Source: Theocolax elegans
Lineage: Eukaryota; Arthropoda; Insecta; Hymenoptera; Cerocephalidae
DNA length: 64,000 nt
Assembly: GCA_026168455.1 (NCBI GenBank)
Contig: CM047428.1
Span: forward strand, 18,504,759 to 18,568,758
Reading direction: 5' to 3'
Shown: piece after piece, positions 38,468-50,068 of the stretch
How positions within the stretch are numbered: the first letter of the stretch is position 1
Layout of the letters: each line of letters begins with the position of its first letter
Program-made: the position numbers and the translations under genes
The notes under the pieces: generated by a model
What the model saw: only the letters and a program-made list of their open reading frames with translations
What the model was told of the DNA's origin: nothing
The model's database searches: none

Positions 38468-40453
38468 AGGGGGGCAGGAGAGCGTGCATTTGATGTTTTG
38501 AAACGTATTATATTCTGAAATTTCGCTCATGCAAAAAGTAAACTTGCACGTTTAAAAATAATTATTTCGCAATTTACGCGATATTCAAGTTATAAAAGGA
38601 ATCACTTCGTAAGAAACTTATAATACACGTGTAATGAATATTTTATCATCTATCTGATTCATTAAATTTTCACAAATGTGTTTTAAGTGCAGGGTATAAT
38701 ATTATGATTTTCATTGCTATAATTATGACAATCAATGAACGTTTTATTCATTACAAGTAAAGGGAATAAACTTGTTGAGATATTGTATGTAATTGTTCAA
38801 CTTAATATACGTACAATTTTAAGTTTTCTATATATTATTACAACTTTTACATAATTTTTGAGCTACCGTTTGTACTTGCATTCAATATCAAATTTATGAT
38901 TAGAATAAAAATAATTTGATCCCAAAAATTTGTTCAGGGTTTAAAGATGCCACTCATAATATAGATTATAATACAGAAATATTAGTTAAATAAATCTGTC
39001 AATATTACAAAGTATCACGAGAGGAAGATGATGCTTGCGAAAACATAGGAAAAAATTTAGAAAAGTACAGGATTAAAACGATAATGAATTGTATAATACA
39101 GAAATAATGTATAGAAATTTTTCGATTTTCATAGACTGTCACAATGGATCTGTCACGCTGTTAGTTTTTAATAATGTTGTTTTAAAATTTTTTTATTTTT
39201 TATGTAGTTTTACTTATTATTGATATAAATAGGTAACATATTATCATTTTTCTTTTTTTTACTCCACAGGTATATATTATTTTTATAAGAATTAAGGGTA
39301 AACAATTTATCTTTTATGTTGTGTTAAAGAAAAAGTTTTTTTTCTTTGATTTAACTCGAAGACTATTGATTTTATTTTAAAATTACATCAGAGAAGCTTA
39401 GAATCATAAAATTCTATTTTTATTTTTAAGATTAAGTACGATTGCTAAAAACGTGATCTATTAAAAGAAGCTCAAGAAGATTTTTTTACAGTATATATTT
39501 AATACCGCTCTATTTAGATTTTCGAATTAAAAGAAATGTTTATTAACATACAAAATTTTACTGTATTTAAATAATAACAGAAATATTTTACAGATAAGTG
39601 AAAGGCATGTAAAAAAATAAGCTAGATAAAATCCGTACATAAGAGATGATTTTAAACCGAAGCATCAAGTAAGGAGAGCTGTGCAGAGAACAGCCGGCAG
39701 TATCAAAAGAAAGTAAACCAAGCATGTCCTAGAATGATTTTCACATCTCGCACGATCAATAGCCATGGATCAAAATCAAGAGGGCAAAATCGTGTGGATT
39801 CCCCGAAGGCTTGCTCGCGCGTTAGCCTCTCACCTTTCTCGATGCACCGCGGCGCAAGAAACACGGCGTTGATGTTGGATGCCGTTCTCGCAAAGTAACA
39901 AAAGCTCGGTCTGGCGACTCGCCAAACGGACACGACGTAGACACGAGAAACGGTAGGCCGTTTTGTGTACTGCACCCGAAGCAAAAACGACTTAAGGATT
40001 ATTCCCGTGCGGTCGAGGGAAAATTACAAATATCGGACGTAAGCGCATGTAAAGTACAAAGGCGCACGATTTCACGTTATACACAAGTTCTTAGGTGAAC
40101 CTATTAACTGTAACTCACTACCGCTTTGTTCCCCTATTTTTATACACTTTTTTTCCATTTCTTCTCCAAGTGAGATATGTAAGCATTATCTTGCTTTCAC
40201 GATACAGATACTTTGTGATATTGACAGTTTTATTAACCTAATATTTTTAGTTTTAGTGCTGGTACACGTATACTCTGTATCTGTTTTAACTCTGTTTATC
40301 TTCAATTTTTTTTGCACGCAAAAGTTAACATTATTTTTGGTTTTTAGTCAATTGATCTAATTGGAATGTTATAACAGCTGGAATGAATGTATCTACTATA
40401 ATTTTAACTATAAATTCTATTTCGTTCATCGTCCGAATTTTCCGTTAACAATT
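37952..40453. repeat. Tandem duplication B, copy 1 (about 2.5 kb)
   Basis: A head-to-tail repeat with 40454-42952. The word ATAAAATTT is present at the left edge, at the junction and at the right edge, so the breakpoints share nine bases. The unit contains an AT run (38224-38248), a GA run (38422-38462), AT-rich sequence and a GC-rich pocket at about 39.7-40.0 kb with a minus-strand donor-like GAAAG|GTGAGA (last exonic base 39834). Copies differ mostly by one-base indels in runs. Confidence 0.95.
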
Positions 40454-40904
40454 ATAAAATTTTCGGTTAATATTACACGTAAAGCGTTGTTCTGAATATA
40501 TATAAAACAATACAATGATAATATAGTATATAACGATATTTATATGCACCAACTTATCTACATTCTTTTGTGCGAAAACAAAAAAATTTCAGCTTCCAGC
40601 AATGAATGTACCCTTATTTTTTATCAGCACGTGGATTGAATACATTACACATACAGAATTTTGGAGGCGTGTCTCGTTGAAAGGAGCATTACTACTTGCC
40701 ATATACGAATGCATAGTATATATATATATATATATACATGTACGTGTAATCCCCATTGTATTTTCCTATCTTCAATTTTTTCAGTTTCTCATGAGATAAA
40801 AGTACACAGCGTGTCTTTAAGTTTTATGTTCTTTTTGCATCCGTGTGTACACATAACCTACGCGACTTATAATTACATCTCAAACTACTATTTTTATGCA
40901 CAGG

Positions 40905-40948
<44 letters not shown>

Positions 40949-42952
40949 AGAGGAGGGGGCAGGAGAGCGTGCATTTGATGTTTTGAAACGTATTATATTC
41001 TGAAATTTCGCTCATGCAAAAAGTAAACTTGCACGCGTTTAAAAATAATTATTTCGCAATTTACGCGATATTCAAGTTATAAAGGAATCACTTCGTAAGA
41101 AACTTATAATACACGTGTAATGAATTTTTATCATCTATCTGATTCATTAAATTTTCACAAATGTGTTTTAAGTGCAGGGTATAATATTATGATTTTCATT
41201 GCTATAATTATGACAATCAATGAACGTTTTATTCATTACAAGTAAAGGGAATAAACTTGTTGAGATATTGTATGTAATTGTTCAACTTAATATACGTACA
41301 ATTTTAAGTTTTCTATATATTATTACAACTTTTACATAATTTTTGAGCTACCGTTTGTACTTGCATTCAATATCAAATTTATGATTAGAATAAAAATAAT
41401 TTGATCCCAAAAAATTTGTTCAGGGTTTGAAGATGCCACTCTAATAGTAGATTATAATATCAGAAATATTAGTTAAATAAATCTGTCAATATTACAAGTA
41501 TCACGAGAGGAAGATGATGCTTTGCGAAAACATAGGAAAAAATTTAGAAAAGTACGGATTAAAACGATAATGAATTGTATAATACCAGAAATAATGTATA
41601 GAAATTTTTCGATTTTCATAGGACTGTCCACAATGGATCTGTCACGCTGTTAGTTTTTAATAATGTTGTTTTAAAATTTTTTTATTTTTTATGTAGTTTT
41701 ACTTATTATTGATATAAATAGGTAACATATTATCATTTTTCTTTTTTTTACTCCCACAGGTATATATTATTTTTATAAGAATTAAGGGTAAACAATTTAT
41801 CTTTTATGTTGTGTTAAAAGAAAAAGTTTTTTTTCTTTGATTTAACTCGAAGACTATTGATTTTATTTTAAAATTACATCAGAGAAGCTTAGAATCATAA
41901 AATTCTATTTTTATTTTTAGATTAAGTACGATTGCAAAAACGTGATCTATTAAAAGAAGCTCAAGAGATTTTTTTACAGTATATATTTAATACCGCTCTA
42001 TTTAGATATTTTCGAATTAAAGAAATGTTTATTAACATACAAATTGTTACTGTATTTAAATAATAACAGAAATATTTTACAGATAAGTGAAAGGCATGTA
42101 AAAAAATAAGCTAGATAAAATCCGTACATAAGAGATGATTTTAAACCGAAGCATCAAGTAAGGAGAGCTGTGCAGAGAACAGCCGGCAGTATCAAAGAAG
42201 TAACCCAAGCATGTCCTAGAATGATTTTCACATCTCGCACGATCAATAGCCATGGATCAAAATCAAGAGGGCAAAATCGTGTGGATTCCCCGAAGGCTTG
42301 CTCGCGCGTTAGCAGCCTCTCACCTTTCTCGATGCACCGCGGCGCAAGAAACACGGCGTTGATGTTGGATGCCGTTTCTCGCAAAGTAACAAAGCTCGGT
42401 CTGGCGACTCGCCAAACGGACACGACCGTAGACACGAGAAACGGTAGGCCGTTTTGTGTACTGCACCCGAAGGCAAAAACGACTTAAGGATTATTCCCGT
42501 GCGGTCGAGGGAAAATTACAAATATCGGACGTAAGCGCATGTAAAGTACAAAGGCGCACGATTTCACGTATACACAAGTTCTTAGGTGAACCTATTAACT
42601 GTAACTCACTACCGCTTTGTTCCCCTATTTTTATACACTTTTTTTCCATTTCTTCTCCAAGTGAGATATGTAAGCATTATCTTGCTTCACGATACAGATA
42701 CTTTGTGATATTGACAGTTTATTAACCTAATATTTTAGTTTTAGTGCTGGTACACGTATACTCTGTATCTGTTTTAACTCTGTTTATCTTCAATTTTTTT
42801 TTGCACGCAAAAGTTAACATTATTTGGTTTTTAGTCAATTGATCTAATTGGAATGTTATAACAGCTGGAATGAATGTATCTTACTATAATTTTAACTATA
42901 AATTCTATTTCGTTCATCGTGCCGAATTTTTCCGTTAACAATTATAAAATTT
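40454..42952. repeat. Tandem duplication B, copy 2 (about 2.5 kb)
   Basis: The second head-to-tail copy, in the same order and orientation as copy 1, with a shorter AT run (about 40717-40736) and a shorter GA run (about 40911-40943). Differences from copy 1 are mostly added or missing single bases, some of them at non-homopolymer sites near 41.44 and 41.63 kb. Short ORFs differ between copies because of these indels, which argues against coding. Confidence 0.95.
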
Positions 42953-43547
42953 CCAATAAAAATTGTATTATATATAAATTGAACACTCATAATTGAAAAG
43001 TTTAGTATTTTGTCACGGCGATACAATTTTTTTATTCTACCATCTCTGTATCGATAATATAATCTGTCTTGCTTAAAGGTTATCATGTGTAATAATCCAA
43101 TTTTAGAAAATTAATCATTCACCTCGAACGATTTACTAGCTGACGGGGAGTTTTAATATACACGCGTGACACGGATCATCAAGTTTCAGCGTATTCTCGC
43201 GTGTCGTACCAAAATAATACAAATAAAATGTTGTGTCTCTTCCGTTCATCCACGTAATAAATTCGCGTGAAATTTTGCACAAGTCAACTATTAGAATCAA
43301 CTTCCGTCGCTGTAATTTGGGGAACAAGATGACAAATATTTCCACTCCTATTATAATACATAGATAGCGATTATACTTATTTATCAATCTACACCTTTTT
43401 TAATCAAAGGACGTCATAGAACGTAACTTATTACAATGTCATTGTTTTCCACAAGAAATTATGCGCGCCACAAATTTTAAAATAAGTGATTATTATTGAT
43501 TCGTGTTTGTGCTCCCGAGTTGATAAATTTATCGTGTTTGAATCCTC
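42953..43547. other. Unique non-coding sequence left of the satellite
   Basis: AT-rich single-copy sequence. The last bases before the array (CGTGTTTGAATCC...TTATAAAAAAATC) partly resemble the satellite's own CCCGTTTGATTATTATAAAA segment, suggesting a decayed edge unit. Nothing gene-like was seen. Confidence 0.6.
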
Positions 43548-46500
43548 TTATAAAAAAATCTTTCGGTATTCAATGTCGTCTTATTTTCTGAATAGTTAAA
43601 TTAAGTAAATTAATTAACAGGCGCATTTTAGTACGCAGGAATAACCAAATACTGAATGTCTATTATTAGTTGGAGAGTGGGGACTTCGTGGTGCGTGCGC
43701 TCCGTCGATCGCCTGCGTACACGCACCACGAAGTCATTTTTACCGCTCGATTCAACCCGTTTGATTATTATAAAAAAAATCTTTCGGTATTCAATGTCGT
43801 CTTATTTTCTGATACGTTAAATATTAAAGTAAATTAATTAACAGGCGCATTTTAGTACGCAGGAATAACCAAATACTGAATGTCTATTATTAGTTGGAGA
43901 GTGGGGACTTCGTGGTGCGTGCGCTCCGTCGATCGCCTGCGTACACGCACCACGAAGTCATTTTTACCGCTCGATTCAACCCGTTTGATTATTATAAAAA
44001 AAATCTTTCGGTATTCAATGTCGTCTTATTTTCTGATACGTTAAATATTAAAGTAAATTAATTAACAGGCGCATTTTAGTACGCAGGAATAACCAAAATA
44101 CTGAATGTCTATTATTAGTTGGAGAGTGGGGACTTCGTGGTGCGTGCGCTCCGTCGATCGCCTGCGTACACGCACCACGAAGTCATTTTTACCGCTCGAT
44201 TCAACCCGTTTGATTATTATAAAAAAATCTTTCGGTATTCAATGTCGTCTTATTTTCTGATACGTTAAATATTAAAGTAAATTAATTAACAGGCGCATTT
44301 TAGTACGCAGGAATAACCAAATACTGAATGTCTATTATTAGTTGGAGAGTGGGGACTTCGTGGTGCGTGCGCTCCGTCGATCGCCTGCGTACACGCACCA
44401 CGAAGTCATTTTTACCGCTCGATTCAACCCGTTTGATTATTATAAAAAAATCTTTCGGTATTCAATGTCGTCTTATTTTCTGATACGTTAAATATTAAAG
44501 TAAATTAATTAACAGGCGCATTTTAGTACGCAGGAATAACCAAAATACTGAATGTCTATTATTAGTTGGAGAGTGGGGACTTCGTGGTGCGTGCGCTCCG
44601 TCGATCGCCTGCGTACACGCACCACGAAGTCATTTTTACCGCTCGATTCAACCCGTTTGATTATTATAAAAAAATCTTTCGGTATTCAATGTCGTCTTAT
44701 TTTCTGATACGTTAAATATTAAAGTAAATTAATTAACAGGCGCATTTTAGTACGCAGGAATAACCAAAATACTGAATGTCTATTATTAGTTGGAGAGTGG
44801 GGACTTCGTGGTGCGTGCGCTCCGTCGATCGCCTGCGTACACGCACCACGAAGTCATTTTTACCGCTCGATTCAACCCGTTTGATTATTATAAAAAAAAT
44901 CTTTCGGTATTCAATGTCGTCTTATTTTCTGATACGTTAAATATTAAAGTAAATTAATTAACAGGCGCATTTTAGTACGCAGGAATAACCAAAATACTGA
45001 ATGTCTATTATTAGTTGGAGAGTGGGGACTTCGTGGTGCGTGCGCTCCGTCGATCGCCTGCGTACACGCACCACGAAGTCATTTTTACCGCTCGATTCAA
45101 CCCGTTTGATTATTATAAAAAAAATCTTTCGGTATTCAATGTCGTCTTATTTTCTGAATAGTTAAATTAAGTAAATTAATTAACAGGCGCATTTTAGTAC
45201 GCAGGAATAACCAAAATACTGAATGTCTATTATTAGTTGGAGAGTGGGGACTTCGTGGTGCGTGCGCTCCGTCGATCGCCTGCGTACACGCACCACGAAG
45301 TCATTTTTACCGCTCGATTCAACCCGTTTGATTATTATAAAAAAATCTTTCGGTATTCAATGTCGTCTTATTTTCTGATACGTTAAATATTAAAGTAAAT
45401 TAATTAACAGGCGCATTTTAGTACGCAGGAATAACCAAAATACTGAATGTCTATTATTAGTTGGAGAGTGGGGACTTCGTGGTGCGTGCGCTCCGTCGAT
45501 CGCCTGCGTACACGCACCACGAAGTCATTTTTACCGCTCGATTCAACCCGTTTGATTATTATAAAAAAATCTTTCGGTATTCAATGTCGTCTTATTTTCT
45601 GATACGTTAAATATTAAAGTAAATTAATTAACAGGCGCATTTTAGTACGCAGGAATAACCAAAATACTGAATGTCTATTATTAGTTGGAGAGTGGGGACT
45701 TCGTGGTGCGTGCGCTCCGTCGATCGCCTGCGTACACGCACCACGAAGTCATTTTTACCGCTCGATTCAACCCGTTTGATTATTATAAAAAAAATCTTTC
45801 GGTATTCAATGTCGTCTTATTTTCTGATACGTTAAATATTAAAGTAAATTAATTAACAGGCGCATTTTAGTACGCAGGAATAACCAAAATACTGAATGTC
45901 TATTATTAGTTGGAGAGTGGGGACTTCGTGGTGCGTGCGCTCCGTCGATCGCCTGCGTACACGCACCACGAAGTCATTTTTACCGCTCGATTCAACCCGT
46001 TTGATTATTATAAAAAAATCTTTCGGTATTCAATGTCGTCTTATTTTCTGATACGTTAAATATTAAGTAAATTAATTAACAGGCGCATTTTAGTACGCAG
46101 GAATAACCAAAATACTGAATGTCTATTATTAGTTGGAGAGTGGGGACTTCGTGGTGCGTGCGCTCCGTCGATCGCCTGCGTACACGCACCACGAAGTCAT
46201 TTTTACCGCTCGATTCAACCCGTTTGATTATTATAAAAAAAATCTTTCGGTATTCAATGTCGTCTTATTTTCTGATTACGTTAAATATTAAAGTAAATTA
46301 ATTAACAGGCGCATTTTAGTACGCAGGAATAACCAAATACTGAATGTCTATTATTAGTTGGAGAGTGGGGACTTCGTGGTGCGTGCGCTCCGTCGATCGC
46401 CTGCGTACACGCACCACGAAGTCATTTTTACCGCTCGATTCAACCCGTTTGATTATTATAAAAAAATCTTTCAGTATTCAATGTCGTCTTATTTTCTGAT

Positions 46501-48870
46501 AAGTTAAACATTTAAGTAAATTAATTAACAGGCGCATTTTAGTACGCAGGAATAACCAAATACTGAATGTCTATTATTAGTTGGAGAGTGGGGACTTCGT
46601 GGTGCGTGCGCTCCGTCGATCGCCTGCGTACACGCACCACGAAGTCATTTTTACCGCTCGATTCAACCCGTTTGATTATTATAAAAAAAATCTTTCGGTA
46701 TTCAATGTCGTCTTATTTTCTGATTACGTTAAATTAAGTAAATTAATTAACAGGCGCATTTTAGTACGCAGGAATAACCAAAATACTGAATGTCTATTAT
46801 TAGTTGGAGAGTGGGGACTTCGTGGTGCGTGCGCTCCGTCGATCGCCTGCGTACACGCACCACGAAGTCATTTTTACCGCTCGATTCAACCCGTTTGATT
46901 ATTATAAAAAAATCTTTCAGTATTCAATGTCGTCTTATTTTCTGAATAGTTAAATTAAGTAAATTAATTAACAGGCGCATTTTAGTACGCAGGAATAACC
47001 AAATACTGAATGTCTATTATTAGTTGGAGAGTGGGGACTTCGTGGTGCGTGCGCTCCGTCGATCGCCTGCGTACACGCACCACGAAGTCATTTTTACCGC
47101 TCGATTCAACCCGTTTGATTATTATAAAAAAATCTTTCAGTATTCAATGTCGTCTTATTTTCTGATAAGTTAAATTAAGTAAATTAATTAACAGGCGCAT
47201 TTTAGTACGCAGGAATAACCAAATACTGAATGTCTATTATTAGTTGGAGAGTGGGGACTTCGTGGTGCGTGCGCTCCGTCGATCGCCTGCGTACACGCAC
47301 CACGAAGTCATTTTTACCGCTCGATTCAACCCGTTTGATTATTATAAAAAAAATCTTTCAGTATTCAATGTCGTCTTATTTTCTGAATAGTTAAATTAAG
47401 TAAATTAATTAACAGGCGCATTTTAGTACGAAGAGAATAACCAAATACTGAATGTCTATTATTAGTTGGAGAGTGGGGACTTCGTGGTGCGTGCGCTCCG
47501 TCGATCGCCTGCGTACACGCACCACGAAGTCATTTTTACCGCTCGATTCAACCCGTTTGATTATTATAAAAAAATCTTTCAGTATTCAATGTCGTCTTAT
47601 TTTCTGAATAGTTAAATTAAGTAAATTAATTAACAGGCGCATTTTAGTACGCAGGAATAACCAAATACTGAATGTCTATTATTAGTTGGAGAGTGGGGAC
47701 TTCGTGGTGCGTGCGCTCCGTCGATCGCCTGCGTACACGCACCACGAAGTCATTTTTACCGCTCGATTCAACCCGTTTGATTATTATAAAAAAATCTTTC
47801 GGTATTCAATGTCGTCTTATTTTCTGATTACGTTAAATATTAAAGTAAATTAATTAACAGGCGCATTTTAGTACGCAGGAATAACCAAATACTGAATGTC
47901 TATTATTAGTTGGAGAGTGGGGACTTCGTGGTGCGTGCGCTCCGTCGATCGCCTGCGTACACGCACCACGAAGTCATTTTTACCGCTCGATTCAACCCGT
48001 TTGATTATTATAAAAAAAATCTTTCGGTATTCAATGTCGTCTTATTTTCTGATAAGTTAAATTAAGTAAATTAATTAACAGGCGCATTTTAGTACGCAGG
48101 AATAACCAAAATACTGAATGTCTATTATTAGTTGGAGAGTGGGGACTTCGTGGTGCGTGCGCTCCGTCGATCGCCTGCGTACACGCACCACGAAGTCATT
48201 TTTACCGCTCGATTCAACCCGTTTGATTATTATAAAAAAATCTTTCGGTATTCAATGTCGTCTTATTTTCTGATTACGTTAAATATTAAAGTAAATTAAT
48301 TAACAGGCGCATTTTAGTACGAAGAGAATAACCAAAATACTGAATGTCTATTATTAGTTGGAGAGTGGGGACTTCGTGGTGCGTGCGCTCCGTCGATCGC
48401 CTGCGTACACGCACCACGAAGTCATTTTTACCGCTCGATTCAACCCGTTTGATTATTATAAAAAAAATCTTTCGGTATTCAATGTCGTCTTATTTTCTGA
48501 TACGTTAAATATTAAAGTAAATTAATTAACAGGCGCATTTTAGTACGAAGAGAATAACCAAAATACTGAATGTCTATTATTAGTTGGAGAGTGGGGACTT
48601 CGTGGTGCGTGCGCTCCGTCGATCGCCTGCGTACACGCACCACGAAGTCATTTTTACCGCTCGATTCAACCCGTTTGATTATTATAAAAAAAATCTTTCG
48701 GTATTCAATGTCGTCTTATTTTCTGATTACGTTAAATTAAGTAAATTAATTAACAGGCGCATTTTAGTACGCAGGAATAACCAAAATACTGAATGTCTAT
48801 TATTAGTTGGAGAGTGGGGACTTCGTGGTGCGTGCGCTCCGTCGATCGCCTGCGTACACGCACCACGAAC
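43548..48870. repeat. Satellite array, 24 units of about 224 bp, each with a perfect hairpin
   Basis: The marker TGGAGAGTGGGGACTTCGTG recurs 24 times, at 43671, 43895, 44120, 44343 and on to 48585 and 48808. Spacing is 220-226 bp. Each unit carries the inverted pair GACTTCGTGGTGCGTG / CACGCACCACGAAGTC, 16-bp perfect arms around a 20-base loop containing GTCGATCGCC. In the final unit the array stops inside the right arm (CCACGAACTC). Variation clusters outside the hairpin: a GATACGTTAAATATTAAAG versus GAATAGTTAAATTAAG block, GCAGG versus GAAGAG, TTCGG versus TTCAG, and A-run lengths. No unit has a believable ORF, and the period is not a multiple of three. Confidence 0.98.
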
Positions 48871-49061
48871 TCGCATTTGTTGCTCAATTCGCGTGTGTCA
48901 CGTCAATCTAGAAAAATTAAAAATATTGCTGCTACGTTTATAAGATTTGAAATAAACAAATTTTTCCGTTATAAACTAACAATATATATAATGATAAAAC
49001 GTTTCTGAACGAAGTCCACGAGTGTCTCATCTCGGTCGTGATCCGACCCGTCTAGTCCGTG

Positions 49062-49073
49062 CGCGCATGCGCA
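49062..49073. promoter_or_regulatory. NRF1/Ewg-type site in a CpG-rich patch
   Basis: CGCGCATGCGCA fits the palindromic consensus YGCGCAYGCGCR of NRF1, whose insect homologue is Erect wing. It lies in a CpG-rich patch (about 49020-49150) roughly 190 bp upstream of a consensus splice donor, as a promoter element would. No TATA box or initiator was identified. Confidence 0.4.
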
Positions 49074-49189
49074 TTGCGTTGGAATCGACATGATGCGCGC
49101 GTACGACGTACGCCCGTGCGGTCATCTATCGATATACGCGTACATTCGCGCTTCTTGCCGATCTGTCAACGGGTTCTACATTGTATTGT

Positions 49190-49540
49190 TGATGACATAG
49201 TGCTTTTATTCAACACCGGCTCGCTATATGATTAAAGTGGAGTTGTGGATTTTGTTTAGAGGTAAGTTGTTTAGCCGTAGAGGAACTTTGTTATTTATAT
49301 AGTTATATTACAAGTGAAAAGGTTGGTGTTCCCTAACCTCTCAATTGATATCAAAGGCAATTGTATACCTTTTTATGCATCCTTTCTTCCTGTTTCCCAG
49401 TATACCATTATTTAGTAGTTTGCTTTGTCTGATTTTTTAATATATTCTCAGAAAACCTGCACTGGGCGTCAACAATCATCGGAGCCAATCTGTGTACGTG
49501 TTGCTGTTCCTCAGACTTGGACGTGGTGCGACGGGGATTC
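49190..49540 (+). ncRNA. Candidate spliced non-coding unit, copy 1
   Basis: Probable exon end ACACCGGCTCGCTATATGAT...TTTAGAG, then a consensus donor GAG|GTAAGT (last exonic base 49261), a 190-bp intron, a T-rich tract and an acceptor TATATTCTCAG (ending 49451). The next exon opens AAAACCTGCACTGGGCGTCA. The same arrangement repeats downstream at 49545-49860. No ORF runs across the joined exons with any recognisable protein. The CpG patch with an NRF1-type site just upstream would serve as promoter. That this is transcribed is inference from the splice signals, their preservation in two diverged copies and the upstream context. Confidence 0.45.
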
Positions 49541-49544
49541 TTCA

Positions 49545-50035
49545 TTGTTGCTTTTTCTTCAATACCGGCTCGCTATAGGATTAACGTGTAGTTCCGGGTT
49601 TAATTTACAGGTAAGTTGCTTATCCGTAGGAGCACTTCGTTATTTATATAGTTATATTACAGAGGAGAAGGTTGGTGTTCCCTAACCTCTCTTGATATCA
49701 ACAGGCCATTGTATACCTTTTTATGCGTCCTTTCTTCCTGTTTCCATTATACCATTATTTAGTAGTTTGCTTTGTCTGATTTTTTAATATATTCACAGAA
49801 AATCCTGCACTGGGCGTCAACAATCATCGGAGCCTATCTGAGTACGTGTTGCTGTTCCGTCAACAATCATCGGAGCCAATCTGAGTATGTGCTGTTGTTC
49901 CTAAGACTTGGACGCGGTGCAGCTCCTAGAAGATATACTACCCTTCAGCTACTGAGTGAGCTAATGATGGTGCTCATCCTGGTTCCTTGGCTCGTTCCTA
50001 GTCAAAGAGTCTAATCATATGTGCTTTTTTCCATA
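49545..50035 (+). ncRNA. Candidate spliced non-coding unit, copy 2
   Basis: A diverged copy of the unit at 49190-49540, about 347 bp downstream. Donor TTTACAG|GTAAGT (last exonic base 49610), 188-bp intron, acceptor ATTCACAG (ending 49798), exon starting AAAATCCTGCACTGGGCGTC. Substitutions and small indels are scattered, yet both splice sites and the intron length are kept. Its last exon has a further internal duplication of about 50 bp (GTCAACAATCATCGGAGC at about 49816 and 49859). The unit ends near a T-run at about 50025-50031. Confidence 0.45.
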
Positions 50036-50068
50036 CTAGGAACGCTTGAATGCTGGATTCTGGAACTG

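Noticed and set aside
43548..48870. Satellite as a CRISPR-like array
   Set aside because: Units are about 224 bp with no short repeat/unique spacer pattern, and the surroundings are eukaryotic non-coding DNA.
46581..48943. Repeated ORFs of 60-119 residues in the satellite
   Set aside because: They arise from reading the repeat unit, start in the hairpin region and change frame from unit to unit because the period is not a multiple of three.
49425..50014. Two ORFs sharing the start MSDFLIYSQK
   Set aside because: They begin at non-ATG codons inside the predicted introns; the similarity is due to duplication of the unit and the frames diverge soon after.
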